Source: a virus
IMG/VR virus record: IMGVR_UViG_3300020172_000826
Span: 1 to 30,252 of that record
Strand: one strand, 5' to 3'
DNA length: 30,252 nucleotides
Below the pieces are notes generated by a model. That model ran no database searches. It saw only the letters and a list, made by a program, of their open reading frames with translations, and was not told the DNA's origin. Position 1 is the first letter of the stretch. Every line of letters begins with the position of its first letter. This document shows, piece after piece, positions 15,032 through 20,736 of the stretch. Position numbers and translations under genes: made by a program.

Positions 15032-15556
15032 TTAGCCAAGCAAGTCAGCGTCTTCTTTGGCAAAGTTGGCAAAGTCATCAGATGCATCAGTGCGACCACT
15101 AAAGGCTTCACCGTCTTTGACCTTCATGATGTTGTCCAAAGCAATCGACACACCTTTGCCACCAGTCGGATGCTCCCAAGCGTAAGCTCGGATTGAAGCT
15201 CTGTAGTAAGCACCGCTGTAGATCTCATTGGCATCCATGATGGGTTTCAGAGCTGCATCAACAATGCCGGGCTTGTTGTTTGACGTGGCTTGCACGCTAT
15301 AGCAACCTGCAAATTCTGGCCGATCTTCTTCGTCTCCATTTTTGACAGGTGACTTCATTTTTGGAGGAATTTTGCCCCATTTGGCTTTGCCTGTATCGTC
15401 AACCAATTTGTTGAGATCAGTCCAGAATGCATGCTTTTTAGGCAGCGGGATTGTGATTTGATAACGAGCCTTTGCACCTTCGACACCTTTGATGGCATGC
15501 GGTTCAAGAATGTGCACAAAAGATCCACGGAACTCAGGGGTAACCAGCTTTGACAT
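15032..15556 (-). CDS. DUF2815-type single-stranded DNA-binding protein, 174 aa
   Basis: The N-terminus (RGSFVHILEPHAI, then AKARYQITIPLPK) and central part (SGAYYRASIRAYAWEHPTGG, KGVSIALDNIMKVKDG) match DUF2815 proteins, which resemble T7-type ssDNA-binding proteins with an OB-like core. The acidic C-terminal tail (DDFANFAKEDADLLG) is typical of SSBs and recruits replication partners. AAGGA precedes the ATG. It sits between the DUF932 gene and the nucleotide-metabolism genes of the same operon. The SSB role is well supported by family knowledge, not by a visible catalytic motif. Confidence 0.85.
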   Translation of the reverse strand: MSKLVTPEFRGSFVHILEPHAIKGVEGAKARYQITIPLPKKHAFWTDLNKLVDDTGKAKWGKIPPKMKSPVKNGDEEDRPEFAGCYSVQATSNNKPGIVDAALKPIMDANEIYSGAYYRASIRAYAWEHPTGGKGVSIALDNIMKVKDGEAFSGRTDASDDFANFAKEDADLLG

Positions 15557-15613
15557 TTTTAGTCCTTAAAACGTTGATGAAAATGGGAGTCTTTCCTCCC
15601 TGTCATTTGGTCG

Positions 15614-16582
15614 TTAAACCACATCCATTAGCAACTCACGTGCTTTGTTCTTGAGAGTATTGCCATAGCCAAACCATGCTGCATTCTGGTTAAGGCCGTG
15701 ATCAACGTGCTCAGTCACAGCATTGAGCAAACCCCAAGCTGTGCCTTCTGCTTCTGGCAGCTCATTGCCGATGGCTTGTCCATTGAACAAAGCCATGATT
15801 GATTGAAAGGCTTTTGTCTTTTCTACTGGCACAACTTCCATCTTTTTGATGCCATCAACAAACTTAGTTGATGTTGCGGTAGGCAACAGCTTTTTAAGGA
15901 ACTCAACTGCAAAGGTTGCATTGATTTGTTGCTTTGCCAGACGGCGTGAGTCGATCAAGAACTTTTCAAAGCCATTGAGAGCAATGCCAAGATCCAGTGC
16001 TGCATCCTTTGCGCTAAACTCTTTTGAATGATTAATACGGACCGTGTCGCCAGCCTCAGCTGATGCATAGCCGAGTGTGTTGCTGCACACAACACGGACT
16101 GAAGTGAATCGCGCCGTGGTTGCAAGAGTACCGTCATATGATGTTGCCAACAGGACATAGGGTTTAACAACATCCTGGCCAACTATGGTGGCTCCATCAT
16201 TGACTTTGGCCATTGCCCAGATACGTTTGCCGCCTGAGAGTGCGCCGGCTGATTCCAGTTCAAAGTGATTGTTCTCAGCAAGACGTGCAAAGAAGTCTAA
16301 AACATCTGCTGGCTGGACAATGTTGTAGTCTTTGCCAACAACGCCGAGAGGGGCCAACGTGTCTGACCGGTAGAGAACATCCCTGCTAACGTGTGGCATG
16401 ATGCCAGATTCGGTATTGTACTGGACTGTCGAGCGGTTGACCGTGTGGGTCAAGCCTGCAGCTTTTGCCCATACTTCAATAGACTGACCTGCTTCGAGGA
16501 TCTGACCGAGGCCGTGCCATGCACCTTTTTTAGCAAGTGCAACGTTAGCTTGACCGTTTGAGAAATCTAGTTCATGTGCCAT
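15614..16582 (-). CDS. DUF932 (TIGR03299-type) phage/plasmid protein, 322 aa
   Basis: First gene after cassette B; AAAGG lies upstream of ATG 16582, and the longer frame to 16750 only runs through the promoter. Family marks: MAHELDFSNG, AWHGLGQIL near the N-terminus, GVVGKDYNIVQPADVLDFF, and FTSVRVVCSNTLGYA in the middle. DUF932 proteins are common in phages and plasmids beside recombination and replication genes; their biochemical role is not settled, but they are often placed with ssDNA-annealing or anti-defence functions. The following SSB and upstream nuclease fit that setting. Confidence 0.87.
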   Translation of the reverse strand: MAHELDFSNGQANVALAKKGAWHGLGQILEAGQSIEVWAKAAGLTHTVNRSTVQYNTESGIMPHVSRDVLYRSDTLAPLGVVGKDYNIVQPADVLDFFARLAENNHFELESAGALSGGKRIWAMAKVNDGATIVGQDVVKPYVLLATSYDGTLATTARFTSVRVVCSNTLGYASAEAGDTVRINHSKEFSAKDAALDLGIALNGFEKFLIDSRRLAKQQINATFAVEFLKKLLPTATSTKFVDGIKKMEVVPVEKTKAFQSIMALFNGQAIGNELPEAEGTAWGLLNAVTEHVDHGLNQNAAWFGYGNTLKNKARELLMDVV

Positions 16583-16594
16583 TTTAGACCTTTT

Positions 16595-16662
16595 AACATT
16601 GAGACGGCGACATTGCCGTGATTGCATTGTACAACACTTTTTGGTCTGTACACAACTATTTT
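16595..16662 (-). promoter_or_regulatory. Promoter/5'-hairpin cassette B
   Basis: On the minus strand: -35 TTGTGT (16650-16655), an 18-bp spacer, and -10 TACAAT (16626-16631). The predicted start is next to a stem ACGGC/GCCGT at 16604-16619 with loop GACATT in plus-strand reading. The start codon is 12 bp beyond the cassette. The stop of the upstream nuclease gene (TAG) is within the element. Confidence 0.85.
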
Positions 16663-17765
16663 GAGCTTTTTGCAAAATCTTTTTTTGCGGACTGACTTTT
16701 GTCCACAGATGACCTCCGGTCTTTCTCAGGGGCAATGGTTGGTTGGCCAACGTCTACTTTGATCAAGGCTGTCATGTCTAGGCTCTCAGCTTTAAGAGCA
16801 ATCTCCATTTGAGCCACGCTGAGCAAAACTGACTTTGTATAGATCTGGTCATAGCCTTGTTTTTTCAACCACAACTCAGTTTTTGGCACGTCTTGCCATG
16901 ACCTAGTCTTACGGCCTTCAACAACTTTCCAGCCAGGTATCAGGCCTCCGGTCAGTAAGATGTCTTTTGCTTTAGCTTCCACGGCTTCAACAAACGCGCT
17001 GAGCACTGACAACTTAGGCAACCACTCCTCTATGACATCCATTCCAACTGGCTTAGTCTTGAAGTCAATGGCTGCGGCCTCATTGGCTAAGCGGTTCATC
17101 TCTGGGCATTTGGCTTTTGCACGGCACCATTTGCAGGCCTTCTCGCTAGCCACAAACTTGTTAGGTTCGTTCTGAATTGCTGCGTAAGAACGCTTTAGTT
17201 CTTCAGCAAATGCTAAGAGTTCCTTTAGTTCAATGGTCCAGCTATCGATGCTGTTCATCGGTGGTTGGACGATAGTCATTGTGATTGCGTCTATGTCATA
17301 AACAAGGCTGTATTTGAGGTATGCACCCAATGCATAGCAGAGCAATTGAGTGTTGCCATCAGCCTCTACGCGCACCCCGCTGCCGGTCTTGAGGTCAATG
17401 ACTCTCATCAAAGAACCATCAATGATGATGGCGTCTGCTGTACCCCAGCAATCATTGATGACCTCTGCAAGTGTGACCTTCTCTTCGTAAAACTTGTCAC
17501 CATTGAGTGCTTGGATATAGTTGACATAGACTTGAACGAGCTCAGCCATTTCACTTGTGATGATGTGGCTGTTGATCGTCTTGCCGACAAACCAGTTTGG
17601 TTCAAGGCCTTTAGTCAAGCACAGATCAGACACCTCATGCATTGCAGTGCCCTTCTCTGCATAGATGCTTGAGTCGCCACCTTTGATGTCAGGTTCCAGA
17701 TGGACGCTGCCAGGGCAAGTCATCCACCTAGAGCTAGCACTCGGTGAGAGCTTAGCGTGCTTCAT
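16656..17765 (-). CDS. RecB/Cas4-like PD-(D/E)XK nuclease (DUF2800-type), 369 aa
   Basis: ATG 17765 overlaps the end of the SNF2 gene by 14 bp and gives the family's usual opening (KLSPSASSRWMTCPGS). Nuclease motifs: AEKGTAMHE (H43), GTADAIIID (D111) and RVIDLKTGSG (D124, K126). Four Cys (C17, C211, C214, C220, the last three in CKWCRAKAKC) match the AddB/Cas4-type 4Fe-4S cluster layout. It probably degrades or trims DNA ends in phage recombination, working with the SNF2 helicase, SSB and DUF932 protein encoded next to it. The nuclease call is strong; the iron-sulphur cluster is inferred from Cys spacing. Confidence 0.88.
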   Translation of the reverse strand: MKHAKLSPSASSRWMTCPGSVHLEPDIKGGDSSIYAEKGTAMHEVSDLCLTKGLEPNWFVGKTINSHIITSEMAELVQVYVNYIQALNGDKFYEEKVTLAEVINDCWGTADAIIIDGSLMRVIDLKTGSGVRVEADGNTQLLCYALGAYLKYSLVYDIDAITMTIVQPPMNSIDSWTIELKELLAFAEELKRSYAAIQNEPNKFVASEKACKWCRAKAKCPEMNRLANEAAAIDFKTKPVGMDVIEEWLPKLSVLSAFVEAVEAKAKDILLTGGLIPGWKVVEGRKTRSWQDVPKTELWLKKQGYDQIYTKSVLLSVAQMEIALKAESLDMTALIKVDVGQPTIAPEKDRRSSVDKSQSAKKDFAKSSK

Positions 17766-19284
17766 TGACCAATTCCATAGTTTGTGAGAATTGCTCTTCA
17801 CCGATCTCGCTGACCTTCTTGACTCCAAGTTCAGCCAGAATCTCAAGGGCTCTATCACGCTTGCCCGCTCCAATCAATTTGGCCATTGCTTGGCGAATGT
17901 GGTCAAGTGTGAAGGCTTCAATCTCCACTTGCTTAGGTGCTGCTGCCTTTTGCTCAACGGCTTTAGGGGCTTCTTGCTCAATGGCCTTAGGTGTTGGTGC
18001 TTCTTGTTCAACTAGATCAAACAATTCGGCCAGCTCACGCAGCTTGGCTGCAATCAATTTTTCATTCATGTCCGTAGACTCCTTAATGACACTATCAATG
18101 ACATCCATCTTGGTCAATATCTTGTGTAAGATAATTTCATCGATGGACCCGGTTATCGTCAACAAGTCAATAGTGACATTGTCTTGTTGACCGATTCTAT
18201 GGCAGCGGTCTGCTGCCTGTTGAAGATCTGAAGGAGACCATGGTGCTTCAACAAATACGACATGGCTTGCTGCGGTTAGGGTCAAACCTACTCCGGCAGC
18301 TTTGATGTTGCCTACAAAGACCCTACACTTGGGGTCATTTTGGAATGTTTGGACTGCGGCATGCCTGTCTTCATTCTTGACTGCGCCTGTGACCATGACC
18401 GGTTCAAACTCTTTAAAGGCGTCCACCAGCCCATCAATGATGTGGGTGTGATGAGCAAAGACTACAACCTTGTCGATCTGTTCAAGACAGTCTTTGATAT
18501 AGCTTATAGATTGGTCTAGCTTCCGCTCTGCATTGAGGCGCCTGATGTCACTGATGGCTTCAAACGGAATCGAATCAGGCTTATCAATCTGATCTTGACT
18601 GAACTGCTTCTCACGCTTGTCAACTGGCAAATCAAGGGCAATGACCCGATAGCTTTTTGATGGCAAGTCAATGCATTCAGCTTTTGTCATCCGCAGCATG
18701 AACGGTTCTAACACTTTGATCAACTCAGCTTTACGGCTTGAGCCACTGAAGTCGTAAGTGTCCCAGGGTGTTTTCCATCCTGCACAGAACCTCATACCAA
18801 ACTCGAAGTAGCCTAGCTTTGTGGCTCCAATCGAATAGAGTAGAGTCCACAGCTCAATAGGTCGATTGACTATCGGAGTGCCTGTCAACAGGCTGACATT
18901 GGTTGTAGTCTTGATCAAACCCATCAACAGTTTGGTACGCTTGGCTTTGTAGTTCTTGATGTAGTGAGCTTCGTCCACTATCAAAGTGACCGGTCTAGGC
19001 AGGTCAAGTTTGCCTAGTATGTCATAGTTGACAATGGTTACGTCAAGGCCTTTGATTGGGTCCTTGGGGCTGCGAACAACCTGCACGCTAAGCTCAGGCC
19101 TCCACATCTTGAGCTCGGCTTGCCAGTTGAGCTTGAGTGACGCAGGGCACACAACCAATGCAGGCACAGACAAGTCTAGGCTAGACACACCTGTCTTGCC
19201 TAAGCCCATGTCAAGCGCAAGAATGGCTTTAGGTCTTTGTCCTAGCCACTGAACGGCTTGGACTTGATGAGGGTACAAGTTCAT
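17752..19284 (-). CDS. SNF2-family DNA helicase/translocase, 510 aa
   Basis: ATG 19284 overlaps the preceding stop (ATGA). Motif I is DMGLGKT (25-31), motif II DEAH (104-107), motif III LLTGTPIVN, and motif VI QAADRCHRIGQ, the SNF2 arrangement of two RecA-like domains. The architecture is like the compact SMARCAL1-type phage helicases (annealing or fork remodelling). Residues from about 415 form a Pro/Glu/Ala linker with repeated EQEAP/EQKAA, followed by a small helical domain (ALEILAELGVKKVSEI). ATP-driven DNA translocation in replication or recombination is expected. Confidence 0.93.
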   Translation of the reverse strand: MNLYPHQVQAVQWLGQRPKAILALDMGLGKTGVSSLDLSVPALVVCPASLKLNWQAELKMWRPELSVQVVRSPKDPIKGLDVTIVNYDILGKLDLPRPVTLIVDEAHYIKNYKAKRTKLLMGLIKTTTNVSLLTGTPIVNRPIELWTLLYSIGATKLGYFEFGMRFCAGWKTPWDTYDFSGSSRKAELIKVLEPFMLRMTKAECIDLPSKSYRVIALDLPVDKREKQFSQDQIDKPDSIPFEAISDIRRLNAERKLDQSISYIKDCLEQIDKVVVFAHHTHIIDGLVDAFKEFEPVMVTGAVKNEDRHAAVQTFQNDPKCRVFVGNIKAAGVGLTLTAASHVVFVEAPWSPSDLQQAADRCHRIGQQDNVTIDLLTITGSIDEIILHKILTKMDVIDSVIKESTDMNEKLIAAKLRELAELFDLVEQEAPTPKAIEQEAPKAVEQKAAAPKQVEIEAFTLDHIRQAMAKLIGAGKRDRALEILAELGVKKVSEIGEEQFSQTMELVNEAR

Positions 19285-19394
19285 TTGGCAATGGCCCAAT
19301 TCCAAATACGAAAGATGAGCATGTTAGCTGCCATACCTAATAAAAGGAATGGCACTAAAACCGCTATGGCAATGAGTGCTAAGAAAACTTTCAT
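19281..19394 (-). CDS. Small membrane protein, 37 aa
   Basis: A short frame with ATGA overlaps at both ends (start 19394 with the preceding gene, stop with the SNF2 start), explaining a gap of about 110 bp. The product is one hydrophobic helix (MKVFLALIAIAVLVPFLLLG) followed by a short amphipathic tail (NMLIFRIWNWAIAK). Probably an inner-membrane microprotein. Function unknown. Confidence 0.72.
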   Translation of the reverse strand: MKVFLALIAIAVLVPFLLLGMAANMLIFRIWNWAIAK

Positions 19395-19552
19395 TTGATC
19401 AAGTTCAAGCATTCTTTTGCACACTGCTTGAGCTCACGAGTTGAGCTGCTGCCAAACGAAATGCCTGTTTCCATCATCTTGTATTGCACGTCTAGTGCAA
19501 GCTCAACATCAATCTTGAGCCACTTCATGATGTCTCTAGTGAGGGCGTTCAT
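19391..19552 (-). CDS. Hypothetical small protein, 53 aa
   Basis: The frame runs from ATG 19552 (ATGA overlap with the preceding stop) to a TGA that overlaps the next ATG. The product begins MNALTRDIMKWLKIDVEL and ends ELKQCAKECLNLIK, with two Cys four residues apart in a helical tail. No family recognised. Supported only by coupling and lack of other explanation for this stretch. Confidence 0.65.
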   Translation of the reverse strand: MNALTRDIMKWLKIDVELALDVQYKMMETGISFGSSSTRELKQCAKECLNLIK

Positions 19553-19752
19553 GCAAGCTCCAAGGCAGTTTGCTTGACTTCGATCTTGTAGCCGAGGGCT
19601 TGTGCTTGCTTGAGTGTGTCGCGGCTCAAGGTTGCCTGCCGAGCAATGTCAGCAAAGATCTGTGCAACCGAGTTGGCAGGATAGATCATCTCTTTTCCAT
19701 AGACATTTTTGATGGTGACGATGAGCGGGTTGTTGGCTGTGAGGACGGTCAT
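19549..19752 (-). CDS. Hypothetical phage protein, 67 aa
   Basis: First gene after cassette C; GAAAG precedes the ATG. The product begins MTVLTANNPLIVTIKNVYGK, then has YPANSVAQIFADIARQATL and RDTLKQAQALGYKIEV. The sequence looks like a small alpha/beta protein of the type often found in phage early regions. I recognise it as a recurrent small phage protein but know no function. The stop overlaps the next ATG (ATGA). Confidence 0.72.
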   Translation of the reverse strand: MTVLTANNPLIVTIKNVYGKEMIYPANSVAQIFADIARQATLSRDTLKQAQALGYKIEVKQTALELA

Positions 19753-19763
19753 GATAGGCTTTC

Positions 19764-19832
19764 AACATTGAGACGGCGAGACTGCCGTGAGTGCATTGTA
19801 CAACACTTTTTGAGTGCTGCACAACTATTTTT
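19764..19832 (-). promoter_or_regulatory. Promoter/5'-hairpin cassette C
   Basis: On the minus strand: -35 TTGTGC (19819-19824), 18-bp spacer, -10 TACAAT (19795-19800). Stem ACGGC/GCCGT at 19773-19788, loop GAGACT in plus-strand reading. The start codon is 11 bp beyond the cassette. It would drive three small genes, the SNF2 helicase and the nuclease. Confidence 0.85.
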
Positions 19833-19835
19833 AAT

Positions 19836-20051
19836 TTATTTTGCGGCAATCATGCGCCGGCACTCAGCGCAGTCACACGGTTCGACCGAGTGCTTGAGGT
19901 CTGCCCGCAGCTCCTTCATTGAGTCATATGCATAAGTATGGCATAAGTCAAACAGGTCATGGTTGAACTTCCATCCGCCTGGCAGATTCATGATGAATAC
20001 TCCAGGTTCATCAGTGTCTACGTCCCTAGCGACATCGAGTTTGAATTTCAT
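19836..20051 (-). CDS. Hypothetical small Cys-containing protein, 71 aa
   Basis: Lies alone between cassettes D and C. AAGGA is upstream of ATG 20051; the longer frame to 20126 only crosses the promoter. The product starts MKFKLDVARDVDTDEPGVFI, is acidic in the middle and ends CDCAECRRMIAAK, with three close Cys (CxCxxC) that could bind a metal. No family recognised. A promoter of its own suggests early, strong expression. Confidence 0.72.
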   Translation of the reverse strand: MKFKLDVARDVDTDEPGVFIMNLPGGWKFNHDLFDLCHTYAYDSMKELRADLKHSVEPCDCAECRRMIAAK

Positions 20052-20065
20052 GCTTGATCCTTTAC

Positions 20066-20133
20066 AACATTGAGACGGCGATACTGCCGTGAGTGCATTG
20101 TACAACACTTTTTGCTTTGTACACAACTATTTT
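20066..20133 (-). promoter_or_regulatory. Promoter/5'-hairpin cassette D
   Basis: On the minus strand: -35 TTGTGT (20121-20126), 18-bp spacer, -10 TACAAT (20097-20102); predicted start near 20090. Stem ACGGC/GCCGT at 20075-20090, loop GATACT in plus-strand reading. The start codon is 14 bp beyond the cassette. The distal motif CAACTATTTT is duplicated just outside the element. Confidence 0.85.
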
Positions 20134-20137
20134 GCAA

Positions 20138-20395
20138 CTATTTTCTTTTAGCCATCGGGGTCCAGTCCTTGATGTCTGGTCTGAGCTGCTCTTTTGTGAA
20201 TGGTATGGCCTTCATTGAGCCAAATTTTTTGGCCGCAACACGGCCGATCTGGCCTCGTGTGAACCAGTAGGAAACGGTGTTCCGGCTCATCTTGGCTTGC
20301 CGTGCCATCTCGGCTTTAGTGCCTATGTGGACTAGGAGGAGGTCTAAGGCTTCTTGACAGTCGGCCTTAAAAGGTTTAAGTTTTTTTTCAATCAT
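20138..20395 (-). CDS. Cro/YdaS-like HTH repressor, 85 aa
   Basis: Small DNA-binding protein with a helix-turn-helix at residues 24-45 (GTKAEMARQAKMSRNTVSYW), followed by QIGRVAAKKFGSMKAIPFTKEQLRPDI, the layout of Cro/YdaS-type phage regulators. It is transcribed divergently from the plus-strand replication genes, and its start codon directly adjoins an inverted repeat, so it probably binds there and controls both directions. Cassette D lies just beyond its 3' end. Whether it belongs to a lysis/lysogeny switch is unknown; no integrase is seen here. Confidence 0.87.
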   Translation of the reverse strand: MIEKKLKPFKADCQEALDLLLVHIGTKAEMARQAKMSRNTVSYWFTRGQIGRVAAKKFGSMKAIPFTKEQLRPDIKDWTPMAKRK

Positions 20396-20430
20396 GATGT
20401 ATTGTACATCGGTTTTTTGATGTATGATGT
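20396..20430. promoter_or_regulatory. Divergent operator/promoter region
   Basis: GATGTA-N3-TACATC (20396-20410) is a perfect inverted repeat, and a third half-site GATGTA lies at 20419-20424. On the plus strand TATGAT (20423-20428) can be a -10, with TTGTAC 15 bp upstream as a weak -35. On the minus strand TACAAT (20401-20406) sits only about 6 bases before the repressor ATG, which would give a leaderless or near-leaderless repressor mRNA. The sites overlap both promoters, as expected for autoregulation. Confidence 0.6.
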
Positions 20431-20467
20431 CAATGGGCTTGGGACGAACTAGCTATTCGGCCGACAA

Positions 20468-20493
20468 GGATGCTTTCCCCTTTCACAGCATCC
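20468..20493 (+). other. Stem-loop in the leader of the plus-strand operon
   Basis: A perfect 7-bp inverted repeat GGATGCT/AGCATCC with a 12-base loop lies in the leader between the divergent promoter and the first plus-strand gene. There is no T-run after it, so it is not a standard terminator. It may be an operator or an mRNA structure. The rest of 20431-20532 shows nothing else clear. Confidence 0.5.
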
Positions 20494-20532
20494 GCCCAAC
20501 ATACACTTGTGAATGGGCATTGAAAGAAAACC

Positions 20533-20736
20533 ATGGACTCTCCGCAGCCAACCTCTTCAATAGAAGGCCGCGTTTATGACAGCTGTGACGCAACCCGCAT
20601 TTATCTCTCTGAAGCCATAAAGGCTACATCCAATTTGCCAAAAGGTATGAACAGAACGGCTTTGATCGTTGCGTTCATGGAGATTGGTGTGGCGGCACTC
20701 CTTGCCGACCAAGCAAGGGGAAGCCATGCAAACTAA
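20533..20736 (+). CDS. Hypothetical small protein, 67 aa
   Basis: First plus-strand gene after the divergent control region; it overlaps the primase-helicase gene by 11 bp. The product starts MDSPQPTSSIEGRVYDSCDA and then has LSEAIKATSNLPKGMNRTAL, which could be a small regulatory or ribbon-helix-type protein. No strong Shine-Dalgarno is visible. Function unknown; position suggests a replication accessory or regulator. Confidence 0.65.
   Translation: MDSPQPTSSIEGRVYDSCDATRIYLSEAIKATSNLPKGMNRTALIVAFMEIGVAALLADQARGSHAN

Noticed and set aside
16583-16750. N-terminal extension of the DUF932 protein
   Set aside because: The extension would translate promoter cassette B and part of the upstream nuclease gene; AAAGG precedes ATG 16582.
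8176-20133. Four similar elements as a mobile element such as a MITE
   Set aside because: No terminal inverted repeats, target duplications or transposase; all copies have the same orientation and distance to a start codon, which fits promoters better.
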